DNA from: a virus
Reading direction: 5' to 3' (one strand)
IMG/VR virus record: IMGVR_UViG_3300032006_000850
Location: 1 to 20,367 of that record
Length of the DNA: 20,367 bases
The position numbers and the translations under genes were made by a program. The number at the start of each line of letters is the position of its first letter. Within the stretch, counting starts at the first letter, position 1. The notes under the pieces are model-generated. The model was not told the origin of the DNA. It was given only the letters and a program-made list of their open reading frames with translations, and searched no databases. This document shows positions 7,491 to 14,817 of the stretch, one piece after another.

Positions 7491-7765
7491 ATAGTCTCCT
7501 TTACATCCTTATAAGACACATCTTTTATATGTAAAACGTGTTTTATCATTGGAAGTGTCATTAAATCCATGTCTCTTTTAACATCTCGTTTTTGTAAGTG
7601 TCCATACACACCGTCAGCTTCTATAACCATTCCGAGTTCAGAAATCCAAAAATCAACTGTATACCGCAAAAAGAAATGCTGTGGGTCATATCGTATCCCA
7701 AACTCATCCAATACTGTCGCAATTGCATACTCCTGTGGGGTAAAGTCTTTAGGCGGTAAGTTCAT
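7463..7765 (-). CDS. DUF559/Vsr-like small endonuclease-fold protein
   Basis: A 100-residue protein matching the DUF559 pattern, a relative of very-short-patch repair (Vsr) endonucleases with a PD-(D/E)XK-like fold. Visible elements are YTVDFWI (35-41, Asp38), MVIEADGVYGH (46-56, Glu49, Asp51, His56) and RDVKRDMDLM (60-69), followed by the KHVLHIKD strand (75-82). It therefore probably binds or nicks DNA, but the substrate is unknown. It overlaps recA-like by 17 bases upstream and the Cas4-like gene by 28 bases downstream. No clear ribosome binding site precedes its ATG, so translation may be coupled to recA. Two nuclease folds directly after a RecA gene point to a recombination or repair job. 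Confidence 0.8.
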   Translation of the reverse strand: MNLPPKDFTPQEYAIATVLDEFGIRYDPQHFFLRYTVDFWISELGMVIEADGVYGHLQKRDVKRDMDLMTLPMIKHVLHIKDVSYKDVKETIWQALSKLE

Positions 7766-8690
7766 TCTGTAAACTCAAGAATTCCTGTGGATTCTCAGTA
7801 AAAAATTTCTTTACACCATTCATACCCATTACTTTTTCATTCCTATATGTGTACCAAGGTCCGGATTGCTGAATTAATTTTTGAGTAATTCCTTCACGAA
7901 TAAAGCTTTCCATAACATCAATACCTCCGTCTACTCTAAACGGTACAACAGCTGATCGCCAATTCTCTCCACCTACCTTGCTTTTTCGTAATCGTACTTC
8001 CATATCAAATCCAACGTTATCATTACCGTCTTTAATCCATCCATTACGTCGTACCTGCAATAGGAAATGAGCAAAGAAAGACTGTGCCAATCCTCCGGGC
8101 ATATTGTCTAATGCTACGGGTCCCATACTAGATCGAACTTGGTTAATCGCTATAAATGCTGATCCATGTTTCAAATTAGGTAATAATTTTGGTAACGAAC
8201 TATTAACGAATCTTGCCTGCCATGCAATAGGGCTATAAGAAAAGTCTTGCTCATTAACCGCTGTTGGTACAAGTCCTGCAACACTATCTAATACGATTAC
8301 ATCTACACCCGCTTGCATTAACTCACGAGCAGTATCCATTGCCTCTTCACCATTAGTTGGTTGAGACACAATAACTTTAGTTGTATCTACTCCGCAACGT
8401 TCATTCCACCCTGAATCCCATGAAAGTTCTGTATCAATCCATGCAGCAATTCCTCCTTCTGCTTGGACATTAGCTACTACCTGAGATGCTAAATATGATT
8501 TTCCTACATTAGTCGGTCCATACATTAGAGTCATTCTCTTTTTAGGTATGCCACCGCCAGTAAGAGTATCAAGAGCAGGAATCCCGAAAGCGATACGTCC
8601 GAAAGAGAATTCATCGCTATCCCCCCGTAATACATTCAGATTTTTAGTTTTTAATAATTGTTCAATAGCTTCTTCAGCTGTTCGTTTCAT
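7749..8690 (-). CDS. recA: RecA-like recombinase
   Basis: An ATP-dependent strand-exchange protein of 313 residues from the ATG at 8690. Numbering from there: Walker A GPTNVGKS (58-65), the DTE motif with catalytic Glu88 (WIDTELSWDS), Walker B DVIVLDSVAG (130-139), and IAINQVRSSMG (181-191), the motif with the nucleotide-sensing Gln. NMPGGLAQSFFAH (196-208) fits the DNA-binding L2 region, followed by the VRLRKSKVGG strand. It is shorter than bacterial RecA and lacks an obvious large C-terminal domain. An upstream in-frame start at 8771 would add 27 residues with no RecA likeness; AGGAGG five bases before 8690 decides the start. It begins the block of recombination nucleases. Confidence 0.92.
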   Translation of the reverse strand: MKRTAEEAIEQLLKTKNLNVLRGDSDEFSFGRIAFGIPALDTLTGGGIPKKRMTLMYGPTNVGKSYLASQVVANVQAEGGIAAWIDTELSWDSGWNERCGVDTTKVIVSQPTNGEEAMDTARELMQAGVDVIVLDSVAGLVPTAVNEQDFSYSPIAWQARFVNSSLPKLLPNLKHGSAFIAINQVRSSMGPVALDNMPGGLAQSFFAHFLLQVRRNGWIKDGNDNVGFDMEVRLRKSKVGGENWRSAVVPFRVDGGIDVMESFIREGITQKLIQQSGPWYTYRNEKVMGMNGVKKFFTENPQEFLSLQNELTA

Positions 8691-8934
8691 TCTGCCTCCT
8701 ACGGATTGTTTCTGCCCATGCAAAATAGACAGCACAACATTGAATAATTTCGTTATACATTGCCGCATCATCTTGTTCCCAGATGGCTCTAGCTACTTCT
8801 CCATTCTCTTCTGTGGCTATTACATTCCAATATTCATCAGAATGCCCAATCTGATCGCCGTACATACCATCTTGTCTTTGTCTTTCGGCTAGCACGTCTT
8901 CTAAAACTACTGCCCTCGATATTTCGTTGTCCAT
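8674..8934 (-). CDS. MazG-like nucleotide pyrophosphohydrolase-fold protein
   Basis: An 86-residue all-helical protein with the pattern of small phage MazG-like proteins: DVLAERQRQDGMYGDQ (13-28), His31 and Trp36, then ATEENGEVARAI (40-51), where Glu42, Glu43 and Glu46 form the EExxE metal site, and Glu62 in a later helix (NEIIQCCAVYFAW). Family members hydrolyse dNTPs or modified nucleotides, or are single-domain relatives of unknown substrate. The GGAGGG motif is about ten bases before the ATG, longer than usual. It overlaps both neighbours: 28 bases with the membrane-protein gene before it, 17 with recA after it. Confidence 0.72.
   Translation of the reverse strand: MDNEISRAVVLEDVLAERQRQDGMYGDQIGHSDEYWNVIATEENGEVARAIWEQDDAAMYNEIIQCCAVYFAWAETIRRRQNETNS
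8695..8700 (-). promoter_or_regulatory. Ribosome binding site deciding the RecA start
   Basis: A perfect AGGAGG on the minus strand four bases before the ATG at 8690. It makes this start far better than the in-frame one at 8771. Confidence 0.85.
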
Positions 8935-9104
8935 ATAGGTGATGCCCTCCTGTCCTTTTTCTTTTCTATGTCGTAAGGAATGGTGTCAATTTCTTTTTGT
9001 AAAGACATCCATCCTAGTTGTTTCTTAACCGCTATATATCCTATTATACTTGTAACTACCCCACCTAATCCAATTAATCCCCATGCTTTTTTATTCACTT
9101 TCAT
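8907..9104 (-). CDS. Small single-span membrane protein
   Basis: From the ATG at 9104 this is a 65-residue protein with one hydrophobic segment (about 8-25, WGLIGLGGVVTSIIGYIA) flanked by basic residues (KVNKK before, VKK after), then a charged tail. It may be anchored with the N-terminus outside or serve as a signal anchor. A longer frame starts at 9146, but GAGGTG five bases before 9104 and the start of a hydrophobic signal right after it favour the shorter one. Family unknown. It sits among accessory genes between the Nmad1-like and MazG-like genes. Confidence 0.6.
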   Translation of the reverse strand: MKVNKKAWGLIGLGGVVTSIIGYIAVKKQLGWMSLQKEIDTIPYDIEKKKDRRASPIWTTKYRGQ

Positions 9105-9309
9105 CCAACACCTCATCAATTTGTGAATCGATTTGTTTCTTAACAAAAGACCAAATGCCTTCCGCAGTTCGTTTACTCTCTTCTAACTGATCTTCTAAAG
9201 GTAACTCGGTATCAATTTGATCTACAGACAAGTCTACACGTCCATATTGATTTGTTGATAAGTCTCCTACTCGAAAAGTAAACCCTAAATGTACACTAAC
9301 TTTTGCCAT
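9091..9309 (-). CDS. Small acidic hypothetical protein
   Basis: A 72-residue protein with no recognised family. The first half is beta-like (VSVHLGFTFRVGD, 4-16; YGRVDLSVD, 22-30). The second half is an acidic helix (LEDQLEESKRTAEGIWSFVK, 38-57, then QIDSQIDEVLDESE). A GAGGAGG site lies about five bases upstream of the ATG, so it is probably well translated. It overlaps the neighbouring genes by 14 bases on each side. Its position in the nucleotide and replication block gives no firm function. Confidence 0.7.
   Translation of the reverse strand: MAKVSVHLGFTFRVGDLSTNQYGRVDLSVDQIDTELPLEDQLEESKRTAEGIWSFVKKQIDSQIDEVLDESE
9109..9114 (-). promoter_or_regulatory. Ribosome binding site deciding the small membrane protein start
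   Basis: GAGGTG on the minus strand about four bases before the ATG at 9104, within the 3' end of the preceding gene. Confidence 0.55.
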
Positions 9310-9607
9310 ACTGATCCTCCTCTAATTTATATGTAAAACACTCTCTCTGTAACATTAATCCGATTATAGCATATCCTGCTAAGTCTGTAAAGCTATCTTC
9401 TATTGCTTCATTCTTTGGATATTTCTTTCCCCACAATAGATGTTTTAATCTTCCTATCTTATCCCACATGCGAACTATTAATCCTTCTTCTTTAAAAATA
9501 AGGATATTATCAGGACCATAATCCTTATGCTTTTCAATAACCGTGGAAGCTACTTCTAACGCAATGTTTCTACAGGCTTGTTCAAATGTTCCGTCAGTCC
9601 CAATCAA
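9296..9607 (-). CDS. DUF1599/Nmad1-type nucleotide-modification-associated protein (TTG start)
   Basis: From a TTG at 9607 this protein has 103 residues. It carries the signature of the DUF1599 family (also called nucleotide modification associated domain 1): KHKDYGPDNI (26-35), GLIVRMWDKIGRLKHL (42-57) and NEAIEDSFTDLAGYAIIG (66-83). The family is helical and often sits by genes for nucleotide metabolism or DNA modification in phages; its reaction is not established as far as I know. There is no ATG in the first part of the frame. A GGAGG site six bases before the TTG, encoded within the last codons of the polymerase gene, decides the start. An in-frame TTG at 9649 is possible but has no such site. 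It overlaps polA by 14 bases. Confidence 0.8.
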   Translation of the reverse strand: MIGTDGTFEQACRNIALEVASTVIEKHKDYGPDNILIFKEEGLIVRMWDKIGRLKHLLWGKKYPKNEAIEDSFTDLAGYAIIGLMLQRECFTYKLEEDQYGKS

Positions 9608-11570
9608 TGTAATCCTCCATACTAGTCTTTGTAAAATGTCCGTTAACAAGGGCTTTATCTAAATCTACTTTAGTTGCCCATGATGGATCACATAATTCCA
9701 TGTCTACTTGTAACGGAATATTTAAACTATTTTCTTTTAATAAGTTCTGTACTATGTCCGGTACAGTATGAATTTCATCTTTATGTATTTCGCAGATAAT
9801 TTCATCATGTACCTGTAAAAGTACCCTACTCTTTGTCTCTGTAAGGGCTTTGTGAACCTCTATTAGGCGTTCATTTAGTATGTCAGCACTCGTACCCTGC
9901 ACTAAATAATTAACGCCCTTATAGCCCAATTCAGAGGGTATATGGTACACCCTACCATATCTATTTTTAATCCATCCTCGATTCTCAACGGTCTGGACGA
10001 CAGAGTCAAAAAACTCTTTTGATCCCCTTAACCCCTGAAAATATGATCTTTTATATTGTCCTGCTTCTCGTGGTGTAATGCCTAATTGAATTGATAACTT
10101 CTTATTACCAATTCCATAAATAGTCCCAAAGGTTACAGCTTTCGCCATTTGCCTATAGAACTTAAACTCGTCACTATCCTCGTCTACAGAAAACGCCAGC
10201 TTTGCCGCCTCTCCGTGGAAGTCTACATCTGTCCGTTGTAACAGTTTTTGTATATCCTCGTTATTTAAATAACTCAGAAAGACTCTCACCTCCATCTGCG
10301 AATAGTCAAACCCCACTAAATAATAATCTTCTCGTGGTTTAAATAGTCTTCGTATCGCTAACTGGTAATCGACTGATTCATCATAAGATTCATCGCCAAT
10401 AAAACTCCACGTATCTAACACTTCTGGCTTTAAATCCTCCGTGCCAGCGTCTCCTTTAGCTGCCAAAAGTGCATTAACCCTCTGTAAAACTGCTTCTCTA
10501 TCCTCATCTGTTAATTCAATATCCTGTAATTTAAAGTGGTTACGAGGAATGTTTTGTAAGTTTGGTTCTCGTGATGAGAGCCTTCCTGTGACCGTTCCCC
10601 AATTACAGAATCCTGTATGAATTACATCCTTGTCTAAATGCGGTTCTAAATACGTGGACCTTAACTTTTCTAAAGTTCTATACTGTCGAATATACCCAGC
10701 AATCGGATGATTAATTTTAACTAGGGCTGCTTCTCCCCATGATTGCGCCCCTTTCGGAGTAGTCACAGGAGAGAAAATTCCATGGTTATTCAATGCCTCA
10801 CCTAATTGCTGAGTACTATTAATATTAAACTCGCCCACAGTTGTATGTATCTTGTTGGCAATTTCCTCCTTGCGTAATGCTATCTTATCAATTGATGCAT
10901 GGGCATATTTAGTATCTATTTCAATTCCGGTTGCTTCCATAGCTAATAAAACTGGAGTTAATTCAACCTCTAATTCCCAAACATCTTGTTGTTGTGATCG
11001 ATTAATCTGATCTAATCTATCTCGATATAACCTCCTTGTCCAGAACACATCTTTCTCGCAATAATCTCCTAATACGTCCGGAGGGGCTAGGGAGAAATCT
11101 TTATTCCATTTATTACTTCTTAGGTACTTTTTGGTTTCTATGTCGTACTCAGCTGCCTCTTCTCCGTAGGAACGCTTTATTGTGCTGGTTAAGCCCAAGT
11201 CCCTTATTTGAGTCTCCTCTGTCAACCTCACCATTACTATAACGTCTTCTAATCTTTTATCTTTAGTCTCTAACCCCTCCTTCACTAAAAAATGTAAATC
11301 AAATTTTAGGTTGTATCCTATGAAAGTGGAGCCGCTGTTCAGTACGTTGAGTAAATCTTTAATATAATCATGGGATAAATTCGTACCTTGTTGATGACGC
11401 ATTGGAAAATAGTATGTTTCATCTGTTGATGTAGCCGCAACTCCAATACCACAAATTTGATTGTGTCCAAAGGAATCAAGACCATTAGTCTCAACATCAA
11501 TCACAAACGCATCTTCTGATTTTAAATTGTCAATGATCCTGTTATAAATTTCAGGTGTGTCAACAAGCAC
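9594..11570 (-). CDS. polA: Family A DNA polymerase with 3'-5' exonuclease
   Basis: The probable replicative polymerase, 658 residues from a GTG start (GAGGT six bases upstream). The N-terminal proofreading domain has the DEDDy set: Asp25 and Glu27 (IDVETNG), Asp91 (GYNLKFDLHFL) and Tyr170/Asp174 (YCEKD). There is no 5'-3' nuclease domain. The polymerase domain has GRLSSREPNLQNIP (329-342), motif A VGFDYSQMEVRVF (419-431, Asp422), the O helix RQMAKAVTFGTIYG (473-486) with Arg473, Lys477, Phe481 and Tyr485, and motif C QVHDEI (586-591). Phe481 matches the 762 position of E. coli Pol I. Between LQNIP and the IRRLF segment that precedes motif A there are about 63 residues, where typical Pol I proteins have roughly ten, so this polymerase carries an insertion (about 345-403). 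Confidence 0.95.
   Translation of the reverse strand: MLVDTPEIYNRIIDNLKSEDAFVIDVETNGLDSFGHNQICGIGVAATSTDETYYFPMRHQQGTNLSHDYIKDLLNVLNSGSTFIGYNLKFDLHFLVKEGLETKDKRLEDVIVMVRLTEETQIRDLGLTSTIKRSYGEEAAEYDIETKKYLRSNKWNKDFSLAPPDVLGDYCEKDVFWTRRLYRDRLDQINRSQQQDVWELEVELTPVLLAMEATGIEIDTKYAHASIDKIALRKEEIANKIHTTVGEFNINSTQQLGEALNNHGIFSPVTTPKGAQSWGEAALVKINHPIAGYIRQYRTLEKLRSTYLEPHLDKDVIHTGFCNWGTVTGRLSSREPNLQNIPRNHFKLQDIELTDEDREAVLQRVNALLAAKGDAGTEDLKPEVLDTWSFIGDESYDESVDYQLAIRRLFKPREDYYLVGFDYSQMEVRVFLSYLNNEDIQKLLQRTDVDFHGEAAKLAFSVDEDSDEFKFYRQMAKAVTFGTIYGIGNKKLSIQLGITPREAGQYKRSYFQGLRGSKEFFDSVVQTVENRGWIKNRYGRVYHIPSELGYKGVNYLVQGTSADILNERLIEVHKALTETKSRVLLQVHDEIICEIHKDEIHTVPDIVQNLLKENSLNIPLQVDMELCDPSWATKVDLDKALVNGHFTKTSMEDYIDWD
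9614..9618 (-). promoter_or_regulatory. Ribosome binding site supporting a TTG start for the Nmad1-like gene
   Basis: GGAGG on the minus strand, six bases before the TTG at 9607. It is built into the polymerase codons for its C-terminal Met-Glu-Asp. Confidence 0.75.
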
Positions 11571-11583
11571 GAATTTACCTCAA

Positions 11584-12273
11584 TTAGAATAAGTTGTCTT
11601 TTGAATCTTCTGTTACGCTAACCGCTTCTGCTGTAGATGGGTTAGGGTTTCCACTATATCTACCTAGATAATATTCTTTAATGGAAGGCAGTTCTTCAAC
11701 GTCTGATTGTCTATCATCAGGCATATCAGCTTCTCGTGCTGTAGGGGCTATTTGATATGAAGTGTCATACATACCTGCACCAGTACGTTTCACTCGTACT
11801 ACTCCCCCATTTAATTTACCCCAATCATTGTATACGTCTACCAACTGATTCCAAATATAGTCGCTACGTCCAAAGGAGAGGGCTATTACTCTAAAGTCAT
11901 TAACCTCTTCTTTATACATTTTCTTTCCACCGGGACCGTTTACTTCAATCCAATCATCATTCCTCTTATCTGAATGAATCACTTCGTGAACATATCCCCA
12001 AAAAGCAAACTTATGTGCTGGTCTGTAATTATCAGGAACCACACTTGTGTCTACTGCATCATCTGATAATAGATTAATCCATCGATTACCAGATTTATAT
12101 GTGTAAAGATAAATCTCATCAAGGAGATTATCTCCATCCTCCCCACTAGCGATAGGTGTTACGAAGGCTTGATCTCCGTCCTTAAACCATATCTCTCGTG
12201 CTGGAGCCATCTCTGATTGAGATGGTTGACGAGTCTCTTCTCTTTTTGCTTGTATGCGATTAATACCGCCCAT
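11584..12273 (-). CDS. Probable single-stranded DNA-binding protein
   Basis: A 229-residue protein just after primase and just before the polymerase. It has a basic N-terminus (RIQAKREETRQ), a core of alternating hydrophobic and charged stretches from about 28 to 175 that could form an OB-like fold (AREIWFKDGDQAF, FWGYVHEVI, FRVIALSFGRSDY), and an acidic, disordered tail from about 181 ending in EDSKDNLF. A C-terminal acidic tail with a final Phe is a hallmark of phage and bacterial SSBs, which use it to contact replication partners. No diagnostic motif identifies the core, so the call rests on the tail and position. A GGAGG site lies nine bases before the ATG. Confidence 0.68.
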   Translation of the reverse strand: MGGINRIQAKREETRQPSQSEMAPAREIWFKDGDQAFVTPIASGEDGDNLLDEIYLYTYKSGNRWINLLSDDAVDTSVVPDNYRPAHKFAFWGYVHEVIHSDKRNDDWIEVNGPGGKKMYKEEVNDFRVIALSFGRSDYIWNQLVDVYNDWGKLNGGVVRVKRTGAGMYDTSYQIAPTAREADMPDDRQSDVEELPSIKEYYLGRYSGNPNPSTAEAVSVTEDSKDNLF

Positions 12274-12286
12274 AATTTATATCCTC

Positions 12287-13144
12287 CTACCAAAGTATTC
12301 TTGTTTCTATAACTCTATCTAACTCATTCTTATTTCTTATATCTTGTACATCTTTATACTCCTGTGGAATCTTTATGGAACTTACTATACACTTTGTTGA
12401 TAACCGTGTCAAACTTTTTTCAGTAGCATCTCTCCCCGCTTGATCATTGTCCAAGCATAACACTATTTCTTTTGTTGGTAAACTTAATAATAATTCTTCT
12501 TGTTGTCGAGACATATTAGCCCCAAGTAACGCAACTGATGTATAACCACATTGATCTAACCACATAGTATCTAAACTTCCTTCAGTAACACAAATAAAAT
12601 CTGTTGGTTCTACGTGGTTGATACCAAATAATACACGAGACTTGCGTAACCCTTTTGAATAAAGATATTTTGGACTCATGTATTGTCGGCGACTAATCCA
12701 GCCAACTAACTTATCTTCTGTATAAATCGGAATAATTAAACTGTTTTCATGGTCAATACCACAGCCCCATTTATTTAAAGTTGTTTTACTAAACTCCCTA
12801 TCAAATATCCAAGCTGGAACATATCCCTGTTGAAATGGAAAATCTACTTCTTCTAAGTCTGCTTCTTCTTGTTGCTCTGAATCAAAAATATTTAGATCGA
12901 AATCAAAAGCCTTATTTAAAAGATATCCGTCCATAGTCTCCCATGGGATACCTAAATACTTAGAGAGAAAGTATTTGATACTTCCTTGACCACATCCTAC
13001 GTGACAAATCCACATACCCTTTTCAATATTAATAGAAAGAGATGGTGACATATCATCATGAAAAGGACATTCGATATTAAACTCATCCTTATCATTAGGG
13101 ACGATAATACCTGCATCCATTAATATTGATGCCCAATCTGCCAC
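12287..13144 (-). CDS. dnaG: DnaG-like DNA primase (zinc finger plus TOPRIM)
   Basis: Synthesises RNA primers for lagging-strand replication. The 285-residue protein begins with a CHC2-type zinc finger, Cys26, His29, Cys47 and Cys51 (IECPFHDD and WICHVGC). The TOPRIM domain has Glu188 (CVTEGSLDT) and Asp232/Asp234 (LCLDNDQAG), followed by KDVQDIR (264-270). It is short: there is no C-terminal helicase-binding domain, and the helicase is a separate gene upstream. It starts with GTG; the A/G-rich AAGGAAGG lies upstream. Its start overlaps the stop of the small gene before it by one base (TAGTG). Confidence 0.92.
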   Translation of the reverse strand: MADWASILMDAGIIVPNDKDEFNIECPFHDDMSPSLSINIEKGMWICHVGCGQGSIKYFLSKYLGIPWETMDGYLLNKAFDFDLNIFDSEQQEEADLEEVDFPFQQGYVPAWIFDREFSKTTLNKWGCGIDHENSLIIPIYTEDKLVGWISRRQYMSPKYLYSKGLRKSRVLFGINHVEPTDFICVTEGSLDTMWLDQCGYTSVALLGANMSRQQEELLLSLPTKEIVLCLDNDQAGRDATEKSLTRLSTKCIVSSIKIPQEYKDVQDIRNKNELDRVIETRILW

Positions 13145-13320
13145 TATTTAGCCTTCCTTAAAAATATAACAATTTCATGTGTCTCACCATTGTAAGGATT
13201 TTTTACTTTACCTGCTCGTAAATCCTTTACTCTAATTCTAATAGGTAAAGTTGATCCTTTTTTCTTAATCTCCTTCACTACTATATTTTCACCTAATCCG
13301 AAAAACTTTAGCGGATTCAT
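13144..13320 (-). CDS. Small basic hypothetical protein between helicase and primase
   Basis: A complete frame of 58 residues from the ATG at 13320 to the TAG at 13144-13146. An AGGAGG site lies five bases upstream (13326-13331), formed in part by the helicase stop codon (TAGGAGG). The protein starts MNPLKFFGLGENIVVKEI, is rich in Lys and Arg, and has beta-type alternation (STLPIRIRVKDLR, 23-35; HEIVIFLRK, 49-57), so a small DNA- or RNA-binding barrel is conceivable. No family is recognised. The good ribosome site, exact fit between two replication genes and one-base overlap with primase are why I call it a gene. Confidence 0.75.
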   Translation of the reverse strand: MNPLKFFGLGENIVVKEIKKKGSTLPIRIRVKDLRAGKVKNPYNGETHEIVIFLRKAK

Positions 13321-13325
13321 CCTAA

Positions 13326-13331
13326 CCTCCT
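13326..13331 (-). promoter_or_regulatory. Ribosome binding site of the 58-residue gene
   Basis: AGGAGG on the minus strand, five bases before the ATG at 13320 and overlapping the helicase stop codon (TAGGAGG). The terL/nrdJ junction has the same stop-plus-site arrangement. Confidence 0.8.
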
Positions 13332-14568
13332 AATAATCTGGATACATTTCCTTTATTAAACCTATGTCGGGATTCCATTCAAGTACTGACGCATTTGCGA
13401 AAGACTCCGCATCCCTATATTTTTGATACTGAACTATTCGTCGTAATGGCTCGTTTTGAACCATACACATGGATAATAGCACATCAGAGGCTCTTAGTAA
13501 AGCATCTCCAAAAGCTACTTGATCAGGTTGCGGTGGTGTAAATACATCAGCCGCTGCCCGATTTGCTTGCGTAGACACCATCATACTTAAATTAGATGAT
13601 GTTGCAAGGTTCTTTAATGCATAAAACAATGTATGAGATTCTTCCCACGCTTGTTTATTTCGCCCTGCTCCACTATTAATTAGATAAGAACCATCAATCA
13701 CAACAAAGTCTGGCGAATGTTTTCTAATCAAAGATGCTAATGCGTCAATCGTCATACTAGTCTGTCCTGAAATATGATCACATATTAATAATGGTCGTCC
13801 ATTTAACTGCAATAAAAACTCTTTGTATTTCTCTTCGTCAATATCCTCACCGTTTCGTAAGGCTCTATGAGAAAATTCATACCCCATTTTATTTGCAAAG
13901 ATAACGTCTGCTCGAAGACTGATCTGTGCTTCAGGCATTTCTGTTGAAATTAATAATGTTTTAACTCCGTTATAAGCTGCCTCTACCGCAGACTCTACGC
14001 AAAACCAAGTTTTCCCAACTGCTGGTCTAGCGAAAACGGATATTAGTTCTCCCGGCATCCAACCTACACCAGTTCCATTTACAGTATCTAATGAAGTTTG
14101 TATTCCTAACATCCCTCCATCAGCCATACGAACTAATCGTTTATCTTTCCATTCCTGTAATCTCGCTTCTGCTGTTTTATCATACGATATTACATCGTCA
14201 TCATATACAACACCTATATCATTTAATCCTGACATAATAAGACTATAGGCTCTTTTAGGATTATCCTGTAAAAGAGATTTATTCTGTTGAAAGGTATTTA
14301 CTACCTGTCTATATAATAACTGCTTCTTAAAAGAATCTACTGCGTACCCTAAATCTAATGTTTGGGCTGATGTATCTAACATCGGATAATTCTCTATTAA
14401 TACTTCGGGTACTGGTACATCCCCATAATCATCAAAGTATTTAATAATGAATGTATATGCTTCTCCATGAGTCGCAAAATCCGTTGATGGATATCTAAAC
14501 TGCTTTAAATCTTTCGCTGTCTGTAATCCGAAAATAATTCCAGATTCAATAAAATCAAAACTCTCCAC
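13330..14568 (-). CDS. dnaB: DnaB-like replicative helicase
   Basis: A RecA-fold hexameric helicase that unwinds the fork, 412 residues from GTG. The N-terminal part (1-130) is helical. The ATPase core has Walker A ARPAVGKTW (180-188), the ISTEM motif with catalytic Glu210, Walker B DFVVIDGSY (287-295), the STQANR sensor with Gln334 (332-337) and the QKYRD segment (382-386) that fits the arginine-finger region. LDTVNGTGVGWMPGE (160-174) is typical of DnaB proteins just before the P-loop. A GAGGTG site is six bases before the GTG. The gene overlaps no neighbour and ends in TAGGAGG, which serves the small gene after it. Confidence 0.93.
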   Translation of the reverse strand: MESFDFIESGIIFGLQTAKDLKQFRYPSTDFATHGEAYTFIIKYFDDYGDVPVPEVLIENYPMLDTSAQTLDLGYAVDSFKKQLLYRQVVNTFQQNKSLLQDNPKRAYSLIMSGLNDIGVVYDDDVISYDKTAEARLQEWKDKRLVRMADGGMLGIQTSLDTVNGTGVGWMPGELISVFARPAVGKTWFCVESAVEAAYNGVKTLLISTEMPEAQISLRADVIFANKMGYEFSHRALRNGEDIDEEKYKEFLLQLNGRPLLICDHISGQTSMTIDALASLIRKHSPDFVVIDGSYLINSGAGRNKQAWEESHTLFYALKNLATSSNLSMMVSTQANRAAADVFTPPQPDQVAFGDALLRASDVLLSMCMVQNEPLRRIVQYQKYRDAESFANASVLEWNPDIGLIKEMYPDY

Positions 14569-14571
14569 TTA

Positions 14572-14817
14572 TCACCTCTCTGTGGAATAAACTACTCTGC
14601 TATCTAAACCATAAACTACACAAATCTGATCGTCCGTTGCATGGGTATCAGCTGTTGTCTTCGCCTCCCCAAAATCTCCGAACTTGCCATATTCAATAAG
14701 CCCTCCTTGATCATGAATTCCTACCACTTTATATGTTTCCAAAGTCTTTGTCAACCTTCTAGTTTTATTAGGGTTTCCTAAAGTCCCCACTTGTCTTGTC
14801 TTAGACCGTTTTGGCAT
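14572..14817 (-). CDS. Small hypothetical protein with basic N-terminus
   Basis: An 81-residue protein of unknown family. The N-terminal 25 residues are strongly basic (PKRSKTRQVGTLGNPNKTRR), which could bind nucleic acid. The rest (YKVVGIHDQGGLIEYGKFGD, 29-48; DDQICVVYGLDSRVVYS, 62-78) has beta-type alternation. The start is supported by AGGAGAT about seven bases upstream and overlaps the sigma-like gene by 17 bases. It ends three bases before the helicase start. Nothing links it to a specific function. Confidence 0.7.
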   Translation of the reverse strand: MPKRSKTRQVGTLGNPNKTRRLTKTLETYKVVGIHDQGGLIEYGKFGDFGEAKTTADTHATDDQICVVYGLDSRVVYSTER

